DNA of 64,000 bases from Haloactinospora alba (lineage in GTDB: Bacteria > Actinomycetota > Actinomycetes > Streptosporangiales > Streptosporangiaceae): positions 3,457,501-3,521,500 of the forward strand of contig NZ_VFQC01000001.1 in assembly GCF_006717075.1 (NCBI RefSeq). The letters are read 5' to 3'. The notes under the pieces were generated by a model that saw nothing but the letters and a program-made list of their open reading frames with translations, was not told the DNA's origin and did no database searches. This document shows, one piece after another, positions 18,147 to 25,467 of this stretch; the first letter of the stretch is position 1; the number at the start of each line of letters is the position of its first letter. The position numbers were made by a program, and so were the translations under genes.

Positions 18147-18298
18147 GTGTCCCCCGTCTCCCGGCTCGCACGTGACCGGGGTCGTCCATCTCACCGACAC
18201 GTCCGTTGACCCTCGTCAACAACAGTAGGATACTTTCCGTGAGACGAGCTGACGGGAGGATCCCGGCCACGCCGCTCTCCCGGGAAAGGCAGCGACCG

Positions 18299-19210
18299 AT
18301 GTTCGAGTACGAGTTCACCTTCGTCCTGGACGGCATCACTCTCGACGACGAGGACACCGTTCGCGCCCTCACCGACGAGCTGGACCCTGTGCTCTTCTCC
18401 GTGCACGGCACCGTGCACATGACGGTCGCCGGGGAGGGTCCCGACGCGACGGCCGCCGCGCTGGCCACAGCGGAGCGCGCCCGCAGGCTCGCCCCCGGGC
18501 TGCGGCTGCTGCGCCTGGACCGCGACATCGTCGGGGTCGCCGACATCGCCGAGCGCACCGGCCGCAGTCGGCAGAACGTGAACCAGTGGGTGAACGGAAC
18601 GAGGCACGGCGAAACCCCGTTCCCCGCTCCCGAGGGCACGGCCGGACGCCATCCCGTGTGGCTGTGGTCGGAGGTCAACGACTGGCTCCGCCGGTACGGG
18701 ATCGACGACGGGGAGAACCGCCCCACACGCGCGGAGATGGCCGACATCGACTACCTCCTGCGGCACGGCTCCCGCACCGCGCGCCTGCACGTGGACCTCG
18801 GCGGTGTACACAACGGCGAGGACATCGCCCGCCAGCTGAAGCAGCACGCCAGCACCACACCGCAGTTCGTCGAGTTCCTGCTGCGCCACCCCGAGGTACG
18901 CGACGCCCAGGGCAAGCACATCCTGGTCGTCTCCCGTCCCGACGAGGCCGTCACCGACCTGTTCCAGCGGCTGGAACGCTACGACCGCCCCGTTGTTCTG
19001 GTCACCGTCCGCGACCGGATCCACGCCCGGGTCCTCGCACCGGGGGTGGGGGCCGACGCTGACCCCGTGCCGTTGGAGCCGGAGGCCACGGTGGGCGACT
19101 GGCTGGGGCTCATCCGGCTCTACCCCGGCCACGCGTTCGCCGTCGACTCCGGTGACGACGCGCTGGGGGCGGCGCCGGGGGACAGCTCGCTTCAGCTCAC
19201 GACGGCCTGA
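18299..19210 (+). CDS. Helix-turn-helix DNA-binding protein, possible partner of the HicA-like gene
   Basis: 303 residues, ATG at 18299. Residues 1-75 form a small alpha/beta domain (FEYEFTFVLDGITLDDEDTV). Residues 77-133 are a MerR/AlpA-like HTH: IVGVADIAERTGRSRQNVNQW, then PVWLWSEVNDWLRRYG. The C-terminal 165 residues are an uncharacterised domain (DVDLGGVHNGEDIARQ). The HTH suggests repression of its own region. The link to the HicA-like gene is by neighbourhood only. Confidence 0.6.
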   Translation: MFEYEFTFVLDGITLDDEDTVRALTDELDPVLFSVHGTVHMTVAGEGPDATAAALATAERARRLAPGLRLLRLDRDIVGVADIAERTGRSRQNVNQWVNGTRHGETPFPAPEGTAGRHPVWLWSEVNDWLRRYGIDDGENRPTRAEMADIDYLLRHGSRTARLHVDLGGVHNGEDIARQLKQHASTTPQFVEFLLRHPEVRDAQGKHILVVSRPDEAVTDLFQRLERYDRPVVLVTVRDRIHARVLAPGVGADADPVPLEPEATVGDWLGLIRLYPGHAFAVDSGDDALGAAPGDSSLQLTTA

Positions 19211-19237
19211 GGTGACGCGTCCCCCGCCGGGGAGAGG

Positions 19238-19384
19238 TCACTCCTGCTCCTCCCGTCCCGACGCGTCCGCGGCCGCGTTCGCCGACGGGGGTCGGCGGCG
19301 CGCCGCCGACCCGAGGTGGGTCGCGCGCAGCTCGTCCATGAGGCTCTCCCACAGCGGCGGGCCGCCGTGTTCGAGTTCCTCGGC
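19238..19384 (-). pseudogene. C-terminal scrap of a coding region beyond the eis break
   Basis: On the minus strand a frame reading LGRRAEELEHGGPPLWESL, followed by MDELRATHLGS and ending GREEQE before TGA at 19238-19240, has natural-looking composition but no start. A stop codon precedes it. It lies in a different frame from the eis remnant that abuts it and does not match the Eis C-terminus as I know it, so it is probably the tail of another deleted gene. Confidence 0.4.
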
Positions 19385-19389
19385 CCGGC

Positions 19390-20347
19390 GGCCCAGTCAC
19401 GAGCGCCGCGTAGCGGCGCGCCGCGAGGGCGCGGTCCACGTCCACCAGCCGCACCCACAGGTTGTCGACCGTGGCCGAACGCACCGCACGCGCGTCGTGG
19501 AGCAGGTGCGGCAACGGCTCGTCTACCGCCCCCGTGTACTCGATCCGGTCACACCCCTCCTCCACACGCGTGAGGAACTCCCACAACGCGGCGTACGCCC
19601 GCCGTGTCACCGCCGCCAGCTCGACGACCCGCACCGTTCCACCGGCACCGGCGCCGACTGGACCCGGTAGAACACGTAGCCGGTGGCCTCACCGTCCGGG
19701 CACTGGTGCACGGCGAAACGCAGCGACGACGCCCCGTCGCGCACGTGCTCCTCGTCGTACAGCCGGGCGTCCCAGAACCTGGCGGGTCGGGCGAGCCAGC
19801 CGACCGCCCCGCCGCGGGCCCGCTCATAGACCTCCTCGAGAAGAGGGCGGGCGCTGTCCCGGTCGAACAGCCGGACGGTCCCGTCGCCGAGGTCGGTGCC
19901 GGACCGCAGCCGCATCTCCCGCCGCTGCCCCTCGATCCGGGCCACGTGGGAGGCTGTGCCGTACCCGTAGCGGCCGTAGATCATGGCCTCGGCGGCATTC
20001 AGCGCGGCCACCGGTTCACCGCCGGACTCGTGCAGAGCGGTGAGCTGCCCGCGCATCATCGCGGTCATGATCCCCCGCCGCTGGTAGGTGGGGGTGACCG
20101 CTACCAGTGTGACCCCCGCGACCGGGAGCACGGCGCCGGGAACCGTCATGGTCCGGGTGAGGATGGCACCGCCGCCGACCACCTCCCCGCCGTCGAACGC
20201 GGCGGTCGTGCGGTCCAGCTCGATGGTGCTCGCCGCGTTGCGCAGGGCGCCCTCGCGCCACTCGCTGCCGTAGGTGTCGCAGGTCATGCGCGCCCACGCG
20301 TCGAACTCACCGGGTTCGAGGGGGCGCAGGGGGTAGGGGTCACGCAT
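19390..20347 (-). pseudogene. Eis-family GNAT N-acetyltransferase, frameshifted and truncated
   Basis: From ATG at 20347, about 235 residues of an Eis-like enzyme are intact: GNAT domain with VAVTPTYQRRGIMTAMM (acetyl-CoA loop) and EAMIYGRYGYG. Near 19630 the frame runs into CGSSSWRR and stops, while the adjacent frame continues the family sequence as GTVRVVELAAVTRRAYAALW, then DEPLPHLLHDARAVRS and LWVRLVDVDRALAARRYA. Similarity ends near 19390, so about the last 100 residues of the usual ~400 are missing. Eis enzymes acetylate amines, including aminoglycosides. The IS element sits 13 bp upstream of the start codon. This copy should be inactive unless the frameshift is a sequencing error. Confidence 0.75.
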
Positions 20348-20351
20348 CCCG

Positions 20352-20360
20352 CCTATATAC
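20352..20360. repeat. Target-site duplication, left copy
   Basis: The 9-mer CCTATATAC is repeated at 21660-21668, directly flanking the IS element. Confidence 0.8.
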
Positions 20361-21659
20361 CAGGGCTATTTCATTCTCGGGTGTGGCGGGTGTAGCTGCT
20401 GGTCAGGGGAGCCTGAGAAGGTCAAGGGGACGGGTGAAGCACTCGTAGCTCACCCATCGGTAGGCCGCGGGGATACTCGCGAACCCCAGCCCTGCCAGCA
20501 CCCCGATCGCCACATCGCGCAGCAGCGCCATGTTCTGCGGAGCGTTGCCTGTGCGCACCCGTGAGGCGTCCTCGCCCAAGCTCACATCGCGGATGTGGTG
20601 GCGGGCCTCGATGCCCCAGTGCCCGCGCACCAGGCTCGCCAGTTCTGCGGCCGTGACGCTTTCGGCCGGCAGGCTCGTGACCAGGTAGGCGTAGCTGCGC
20701 CGGACTCTGCCCGTACAGGACTCGCGCACCCATCGATGAATACGCATCACCTGACGGGCGTGGGGAAATGCGATGCGCGGTGCGGTCAGCACCTTGGCGG
20801 TGCGCACCTCGACCCGCCCGTGGGCGTGCTCACGGGCGGCCTCCAGCACCGGCGCCTGCGCCCAGGGCAGCGCTTTGGCCTGGGAAAGCAATGTGGGCTG
20901 GTTCGCCTTGACTGTCAGCAGGTACTCAGCCCCGCGTGCGACGAGCCAGCGGGCAGTGCCGAGTTGGGTGTGCAGCGCATCGGCGCTGATCACACACCCC
21001 GTGATGTCGACGTCGGCCAGCAGGTCGGCCACGGCGGCCATCTCACTGGCCTTGTCGTCCACGCGGACCTGGGCGACGGTGCGTCCGGCCGGGGTCATCG
21101 CCTGGAGCAGATGGGCGGCCGCAGCGGTGCGGGTGGCCGAGCCGCGCAGGCTCTTGCCGTCCATGACCAGCACCGCGATCTCCTCGGCGGTGTGGAGCCG
21201 GGTGAGCGTCTGCGGGTCCAGGGCGGTGAGGACGCGGCGGATCGTGGCGGGGCTGGGCGCCTGGCGGGTGCCCAGGGCGGGGTCGGTGATGCGGGCGCCG
21301 AGCCGGGCGAGGGTGTGCTGGGGCGCGTTGGCGGCCCACTGGCCGATCGCGGCCAGGCAGCGGGCGCCGGCCAGCACCGCGCACAAACCGGTGAGGATCA
21401 CGCAGCTCAGCGGGTGGCGGCGTCCCCGCCGGTCGCGGGGATCACTGTCCTCGGCGGGCAGGATCGGCGTCGCGGACGCGGCCAGGGCGGACGAGGGCAT
21501 GGCAGACTGAAGGCGCAACGGAGTCCCTTGGAAGTCAGAGATGTGAGAGTCCCTGCTCTTCTAGCGGGCTCCGTTGTCGTGTGTGCGGGCTTCTTCTGGA
21601 TCGCTACAGGGCTGTGACCGGCTCCGCCATCATCCGCACCCGACTTTGAAACCGCCCTG
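20361..21659 (-). mobile_element. ISAs1-family insertion sequence, 1299 bp
   Basis: The ends are imperfect 26-bp inverted repeats beginning CAGGGC: the left end at 20361-20386 and the reverse complement at 21634-21659 agree at about 21 of 26 positions. Identical 9-bp duplications flank the element. It carries one transposase gene. Length, ends and duplication size all fit ISAs1. Intact ends and an uninterrupted transposase suggest a recent insertion. Confidence 0.88.
20403..21518 (-). CDS. ISAs1-family DDE transposase
   Basis: 371 residues from TTG at 21518 (AAGGGA upstream); ATG at 21500 is an alternative. The N-terminal domain has DPRDRRGRRHPL and LAAIGQW. The catalytic core includes VMDGKSLRGS (first Asp), CVISADALHTQ (second Asp) and HWGIEARHHIRDVSLGEDAS (Glu helix), then RTGNAPQNMALLRDVAIG. 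It cuts and moves its own element. No frameshift is seen. Confidence 0.93.
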   Translation of the reverse strand: MRLQSAMPSSALAASATPILPAEDSDPRDRRGRRHPLSCVILTGLCAVLAGARCLAAIGQWAANAPQHTLARLGARITDPALGTRQAPSPATIRRVLTALDPQTLTRLHTAEEIAVLVMDGKSLRGSATRTAAAAHLLQAMTPAGRTVAQVRVDDKASEMAAVADLLADVDITGCVISADALHTQLGTARWLVARGAEYLLTVKANQPTLLSQAKALPWAQAPVLEAAREHAHGRVEVRTAKVLTAPRIAFPHARQVMRIHRWVRESCTGRVRRSYAYLVTSLPAESVTAAELASLVRGHWGIEARHHIRDVSLGEDASRVRTGNAPQNMALLRDVAIGVLAGLGFASIPAAYRWVSYECFTRPLDLLRLP

Positions 21660-21668
21660 CCTATATAC
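21660..21668. repeat. Target-site duplication, right copy
   Basis: CCTATATAC, identical to 20352-20360. Before insertion the sequence was probably part of the eis promoter region; the TATATA core could have been its -10. Confidence 0.8.
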
Positions 21669-21710
21669 CGGATTCCGGGAACACGAAGCGAGGGAAATAA
21701 CGCCCCGGGT

Positions 21711-21736
21711 GGGGTGCCCTGTCCGCAGGGCACCCC
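21711..21736 (-). terminator. Strong hairpin beyond the CRISPR array, candidate pre-crRNA terminator
   Basis: An 11-bp perfect stem GGGGTGCCCTG/CAGGGCACCCC with loop tccg. On the minus strand it lies just past the last (altered) repeat and is followed by GTTATTTCCC, so it could end minus-strand array transcription. Confidence 0.6.
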
Positions 21737-21766
21737 AGGACTTGATGCCGGGAATCGCAGCACCCT

Positions 21767-22739
21767 GATGGTCTGCCTCATCCGCTCCGAAGAGCGGATG
21801 AGGCAGTTCGCGTTCGTGTAGTCGTCGCGGCCGCGCAGGTTGCGATCCTCATCCGCTCCGAAGAGCGGATGCAACATCCGACAGCGCGGACTCAGAGCAC
21901 TCCCCCTGGTTGCGATCCTCATCCGCTCCGAAGAGCGGATGCAACGGGGCGTTTCCGAGACGCTTGGAACGCGATTCGACAGGTTGCGATCCTCATCCGC
22001 TCCGAAGAGCGGATGCAACGGGCTACTTAGGAGGACCTAACGATGAGCGAACGTTGCGATCCTCATCCGCTCCGAAGAGCGGATGCAACGCCGCGCCGCC
22101 GCCAGGTTGGTCCGCGTCGCGGAAGTTGCGATCCTCATCCGCTCCGAAGAGCGGATGCAACAACTGCGCATACGGACGTGTGACCATGGCAGGCAGTTGC
22201 GATCCTCATCCGCTCCGAAGAGCGGATGCAACGCGGGGAACTGCAAACCGGCACGCAGCGGAGAGGCTAGTTGCGATCCTCATCCGCTCCGAAGAGCGGA
22301 TGCAACTCATGCTTGACGCTTCCCACCTGGTCAGCAGCGAGGGTTGCGATCCTCATCCGCTCCGAAGAGCGGATGCAACCCCATGACCAGGTAGGACCCA
22401 TGACCTTCCCTCCAGAGTTGCGATCCTCATCCGCTCCGAAGAGCGGATGCAACGTTGGTTCCCAGCAGCTCGGCGTGGTCGGGGCCGTTGCGATCCTCAT
22501 CCGCTCCGAAGAGCGGATGCAACCCCACCGGAAGGAACCGGCAAGATGCTTGCGGCGGTGGTTGCGATCCTCATCCGCTCCGAAGAGCGGATGCAACGTG
22601 GGAATCACACCAGCGGCCGCAGCATTCGGAGTTGCGATCCTCATCCGCTCCGAAGAGCGGATGCAACGCATGCGACTGAGCAGCTCGTCCCGAGGGATTC
22701 CGGTTGCGATCCTCATCCGCTCCGAAGAGCGGATGCAAC
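21767..22739 (-). CRISPR. CRISPR array, 13 full 37-bp repeats plus one altered terminal repeat
   Basis: Full identical repeats start at 21839, 21909, 21983, 22053, 22125, 22196, 22270, 22343, 22417, 22487, 22561, 22631 and 22703. The 12 spacers between them are 33-37 nt. A diverged repeat at about 21767-21803 closes a thirteenth spacer (21804-21838). Read on the minus strand, each repeat begins GTTGCATCCGCTC, forms a 9-bp stem with a cTTCGg tetraloop and ends GGATCGCAAC, the position of an 8-nt crRNA handle (ATCGCAAC). That form, plus the diverged repeat at the low-coordinate end, suggests minus-strand transcription. No cas gene lies in the window. I cannot assign a subtype with confidence. 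Confidence 0.97.
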
Positions 22740-22880
22740 GGCAGGTGACCAGGGAAAACGCCATCGCTTCCCTTAACAAAGTTCACCATGCCCATGAGAT
22801 TGCTACCTTACTGTCCGATTCTTGCTTGAGAACCACCCCGGAACCACATGACCACTCCCGGTTCCTAAGCTGGTCCCACC
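22740..22880 (-). promoter_or_regulatory. Probable CRISPR leader
   Basis: The 140 bp beyond the last full repeat are less GC-rich than the surroundings (gggaaaacgcc, cttaacaaagttc, gagattgctaccttactg). They lie at the end opposite the altered repeat, where a leader is expected for minus-strand transcription. I see no gene in 22740-23013. Confidence 0.55.
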
Positions 22881-23013
22881 AGACCTTTGGAGACAGCCAT
22901 TATCGTACAGATGCCTCGACCCTCGTGGACATCTTCCGTTGGTTCCGGGAAAGTACGAAGGATCGACTCGGTGAACGTCGCCTAGCTGGGCCGTCCCCGG
23001 GGCACCGCAGACA

Positions 23014-23361
23014 TTGGCGCTGCGTGGACCCACACCTACCCGCGTCGGGAGTTCGCTCACCCGGGAAGGGCTGGCGGAGTTCCACTCCGGTCACACCGCT
23101 TGGGTCCTCACCCCGCGCGGCGCCGAGGTGTACCTGAACGCCGCCCGCGCCGACGCCGGAACGCCCGCACAGGGGAAGCGGCAACGGCTGACCGTCCGTC
23201 CCGACCTCAGCGACGCGGACCGGGAACGCCTCCATCATGCTCAGTTCGGACAGAGGCACACGGCGGGAGAACCCTCGCATCAGGCCGGCCGGTTCAGGCT
23301 CGAACAGTTCCTCGGGCTGGTCTTCGTCGGAGGGGTTTCTCCCTGCTCCCCGTCCTCATGA
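23014..23361 (+). pseudogene. Unrecognised gene or gene remnant next to the CRISPR leader
   Basis: An open frame of 115 codons with ATG at 23014. The middle (SLTREGLAEFHSGHTAWVL, RGAEVYLNAARAD, LTVRPDLSDADRERLHHAQF) looks like real protein. The two ends do not, and no ribosome site supports the start. Its stop overlaps the ATG of the next broken gene (ATGA at 23358-23361), as in a coupled pair. I do not recognise the family. Confidence 0.35.
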
Positions 23362-23774
23362 TCGATCTGACACTGCTCGCCTTCGTCGCGGTCGCCATGG
23401 TGGTGGCTCTGCTCGTGGCGACCTCCAGCTTGGCGCAACTCAAAAAAACGCGACGAGCGGGATTCCCCGGATGCGGTCCTCCACGAGTTCCGGGACAGCT
23501 ACGTCAGCGCCGACATGCTCGACGGACAGGCCGAGGCGCTGTTGGGGCTCGTGCGGGATGCGGTGGACACCGTGCTCGGGTCGTCCTGCACCGGGAAGGG
23601 ATGCTGCTGGACCCGGTGCGCGGTCGGGTCGTACTCGCCGAGCTCGATGTGCTCGCCGCGTCGACCGTCTAGGAGCGGGCGGGGGACCACCAGCAGGACG
23701 AGGTCCTGGGATCCCTGGACCGGGTCCGGGAGTTCGCCCGCCGGATCGTCGAGCTGACCGCCCCGCAGGAGTGA
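23358..23774 (+). pseudogene. Membrane-anchored protein gene broken by two frameshifts and a stop
   Basis: The start MIDLTLLAFVAVAMVVALLVA is one transmembrane helix followed by SLAQLKK. At the A7 run (23441-23447) the frame must shift to continue as RDERDSPDAVLHEFRDSYVS then MLDGQAEALLGLVRDAVDTVLG. A second shift near 23580 gives VVLHREGMLLDPVRGRVVLA, then an in-frame TAG at about 23670, followed by DEVLGSLDRVREFARRIVEL and the TGA at 23772-23774. Rejoined, this would be a ~135-residue single-pass protein with a helical cytoplasmic part. Family unknown. Confidence 0.6.
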
Positions 23775-23912
23775 GGCACGCCGCACCGCGCCGCGCCCCG
23801 CGCGATCCGGCGCTTGGGCCTACCGGCCGGTTTCGATCCCCGCACTACCCGCCAATGCCCTGCGTTTGTGCACATATAGTTTCTGGCTGACTACAATACG
23901 CACTAACCTCCT

Positions 23913-23933
23913 GCGTTTCGGTCTCCGAAACGC
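23913..23933 (+). other. Perfect hairpin in the leader of the MetE-like gene
   Basis: GCGTTTCGG/CCGAAACGC with a TCT loop, lying about 16 bp after a possible -10 (TACAAT, 23892-23897) and 54 bp before the start codon. It would be at the 5' end of the mRNA. It is not a riboswitch class I know. Confidence 0.5.
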
Positions 23934-23987
23934 GCGCAGGTCATTGTCCGTACTGGTGATCGAACCACACCCCGTCTGGAGACCCCG

Positions 23988-25058
23988 TTGTCGCGTTACT
24001 CCCCTCCCCGGTCGGTGCACCTGGTGGGTAGCTACCCCGCCGCCACCGTGTCCGAGGCGCTGGCGGTGCCGATGGAACAGGTCGATTCCCGGCTGCGCAG
24101 CCTGGCGGACGGTGAGGTGGCGGAACGCAGCAGTTGGATCGCGCACATCGTGGAGCGGCTACGTGAGCACCCCGATGTCACGCTGGTGACCGACGGGGAC
24201 TGGTCGAGCTACACGGACCGCCCCGTGTTCCGCGTGCGCAGGGGCCACGAGTTCCGGCCGGAGAGCCTGCGGCTGGGCTACGCCGCGCAGGCCCGGGAGA
24301 GCTACGAGACGTTCAGGGAGCTGCGCTCGGACCGCGGGCTGCACGACCTCGACTTCCAGGTCGGGATCCCCAGCGACCTGGACCTGGCGTTCTTCCTCTT
24401 CGAACCCGTCAACGCGTTCAGACACCGGCCGGTGGTCCGCGCGGCACTGGCCGAAGAACTACGCGAGATCCACTCCTGGAACCGTGACGACGTCATCTTC
24501 CAGATCGAGTGCCCGATGGAACTGGTGCTGGCGGCGGGCACCCCCTCGCCGCTGCGGCCCGCGCTAGCGGCGCTCCTGGTCAACGGGATCCTGGGGCAGG
24601 TCGCGGCCGCTCCCCAGGGCAGCCGGTTCGGGATCCACCTGTGCTTCGGCGACCTCAACCGCGAGGGCCTGTGGCGCGCCCGGGACACTCGCCCCGCCGT
24701 GGCCCTGCTGCGACGGCTGCTGCGGGCCTGGCCGCAGGGACGCACCCTGGAGTACGTGCACGCCCCGCTCGGCAGCGGGGACTTCCCGGCGCTGCCGGAG
24801 GCGAGGGCCTACCTGCCGTTGCGGGAACTACGGGAGCTGCCCCGCGACGTCCGCTTCGTCGCCGGGTTCGCCCACGAGCGGCAGACCCTGGAGAGCCAGC
24901 AGGTGACGCTGCGGCTGGTCGAAGCGGCGCTGGGGCGCCGGGTGGACGTGGCCGCCTCGTGCGGCCTGGGCCGCTGCACCCCCGAGCAGGCCGCCGCGAA
25001 CCTGCGGCGCGCACGGGAACTCGCCGACCTCCCGCCCCAGCCCGGAGGCGGTACCTGA
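23988..25058 (+). CDS. MetE C-terminal-like (cobalamin-independent methionine synthase family) protein
   Basis: 356 residues from TTG at 23988, with GGAG at 23978-23981; a later GTG at 24015 is possible. The TIM-barrel signature is clear: LVGSYPAA at the start, zinc ligands in the His-x-Cys motif GIHLCFGDLN near residue 216, and the final cysteine in AASCGLGRC near residue 325. It lacks the N-terminal barrel of true MetE. Stand-alone members transfer methyl or similar groups to thiols from varied donors; the substrate here is unknown. Neighbours are remnants, so context does not help. Confidence 0.8.
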   Translation: MSRYSPPRSVHLVGSYPAATVSEALAVPMEQVDSRLRSLADGEVAERSSWIAHIVERLREHPDVTLVTDGDWSSYTDRPVFRVRRGHEFRPESLRLGYAAQARESYETFRELRSDRGLHDLDFQVGIPSDLDLAFFLFEPVNAFRHRPVVRAALAEELREIHSWNRDDVIFQIECPMELVLAAGTPSPLRPALAALLVNGILGQVAAAPQGSRFGIHLCFGDLNREGLWRARDTRPAVALLRRLLRAWPQGRTLEYVHAPLGSGDFPALPEARAYLPLRELRELPRDVRFVAGFAHERQTLESQQVTLRLVEAALGRRVDVAASCGLGRCTPEQAAANLRRARELADLPPQPGGGT

Positions 25059-25116
25059 GGCCCGCCTCCGGGAGAGGAGTACCGGCCGGCGCGGGTGCGT
25101 ACGGAGGAGGTAGCCC

Positions 25117-25392
25117 CTACACCGCCGGGGACTCCCACGGCCAGTGGCCCCGCTCCCCCGCCTCGAGCAGCGGGATCATGCGGAACGCGGCGTCGGACAA
25201 CCCGCCGAAGAGGTGCCGGTTGCCGCCGGTGGGCCCGTGCCCGCGGCGGTAGCCCGCCAGGTTCCAGGTGTAGACCGGAACGTGGTCCGGAACGGCGCGG
25301 GTGGGTTCCTCGCCGTTCCGGCCCGCCCAGGCCTGCTCGTCGGTCACGAGCACCACCCGGTCGTGGCCACGGTAGTGTTCGCGGACCATCAC
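25117..25392 (-). pseudogene. C-terminal fragment of a TROVE/Ro60-type RNA-binding protein
   Basis: About 91 codons matching the end of the vWA-like domain of bacterial Ro60 (Rsr) proteins: DRVVLVTDEQAW, GRNGEEPTRAVPDHVPVYTW, NLAGYRRGHGPTGGNRH, FGGLSDAAFRMIPLLEAG and WPWE at the end. Full proteins are about 500 residues, so the TROVE domain and first part of the vWA domain are missing. Upstream the frame passes into unrelated sequence up to the stop of the next gene. No ribosome site precedes the first Met. Ro60 proteins bind Y RNAs and act in RNA quality control. Confidence 0.7.
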
Positions 25393-25467
25393 GGCTGCGA
25401 TCCTAGCGCTGGTTAGAGCAACCTGTTCCTGTACTTGCCCTACTGGCTGTCCGCCAACGACATGGAG

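Noticed and set aside
21840-22786. Several frames with repeated SSAPKSGCN or ILIRSEERMQ peptides
   Set aside because: They are translations of the CRISPR repeats, not proteins.
23441-23447. Programmed ribosomal frameshift at the A7 run
   Set aside because: The required shift is +1, not the -1 expected of such A runs, and further breaks follow.
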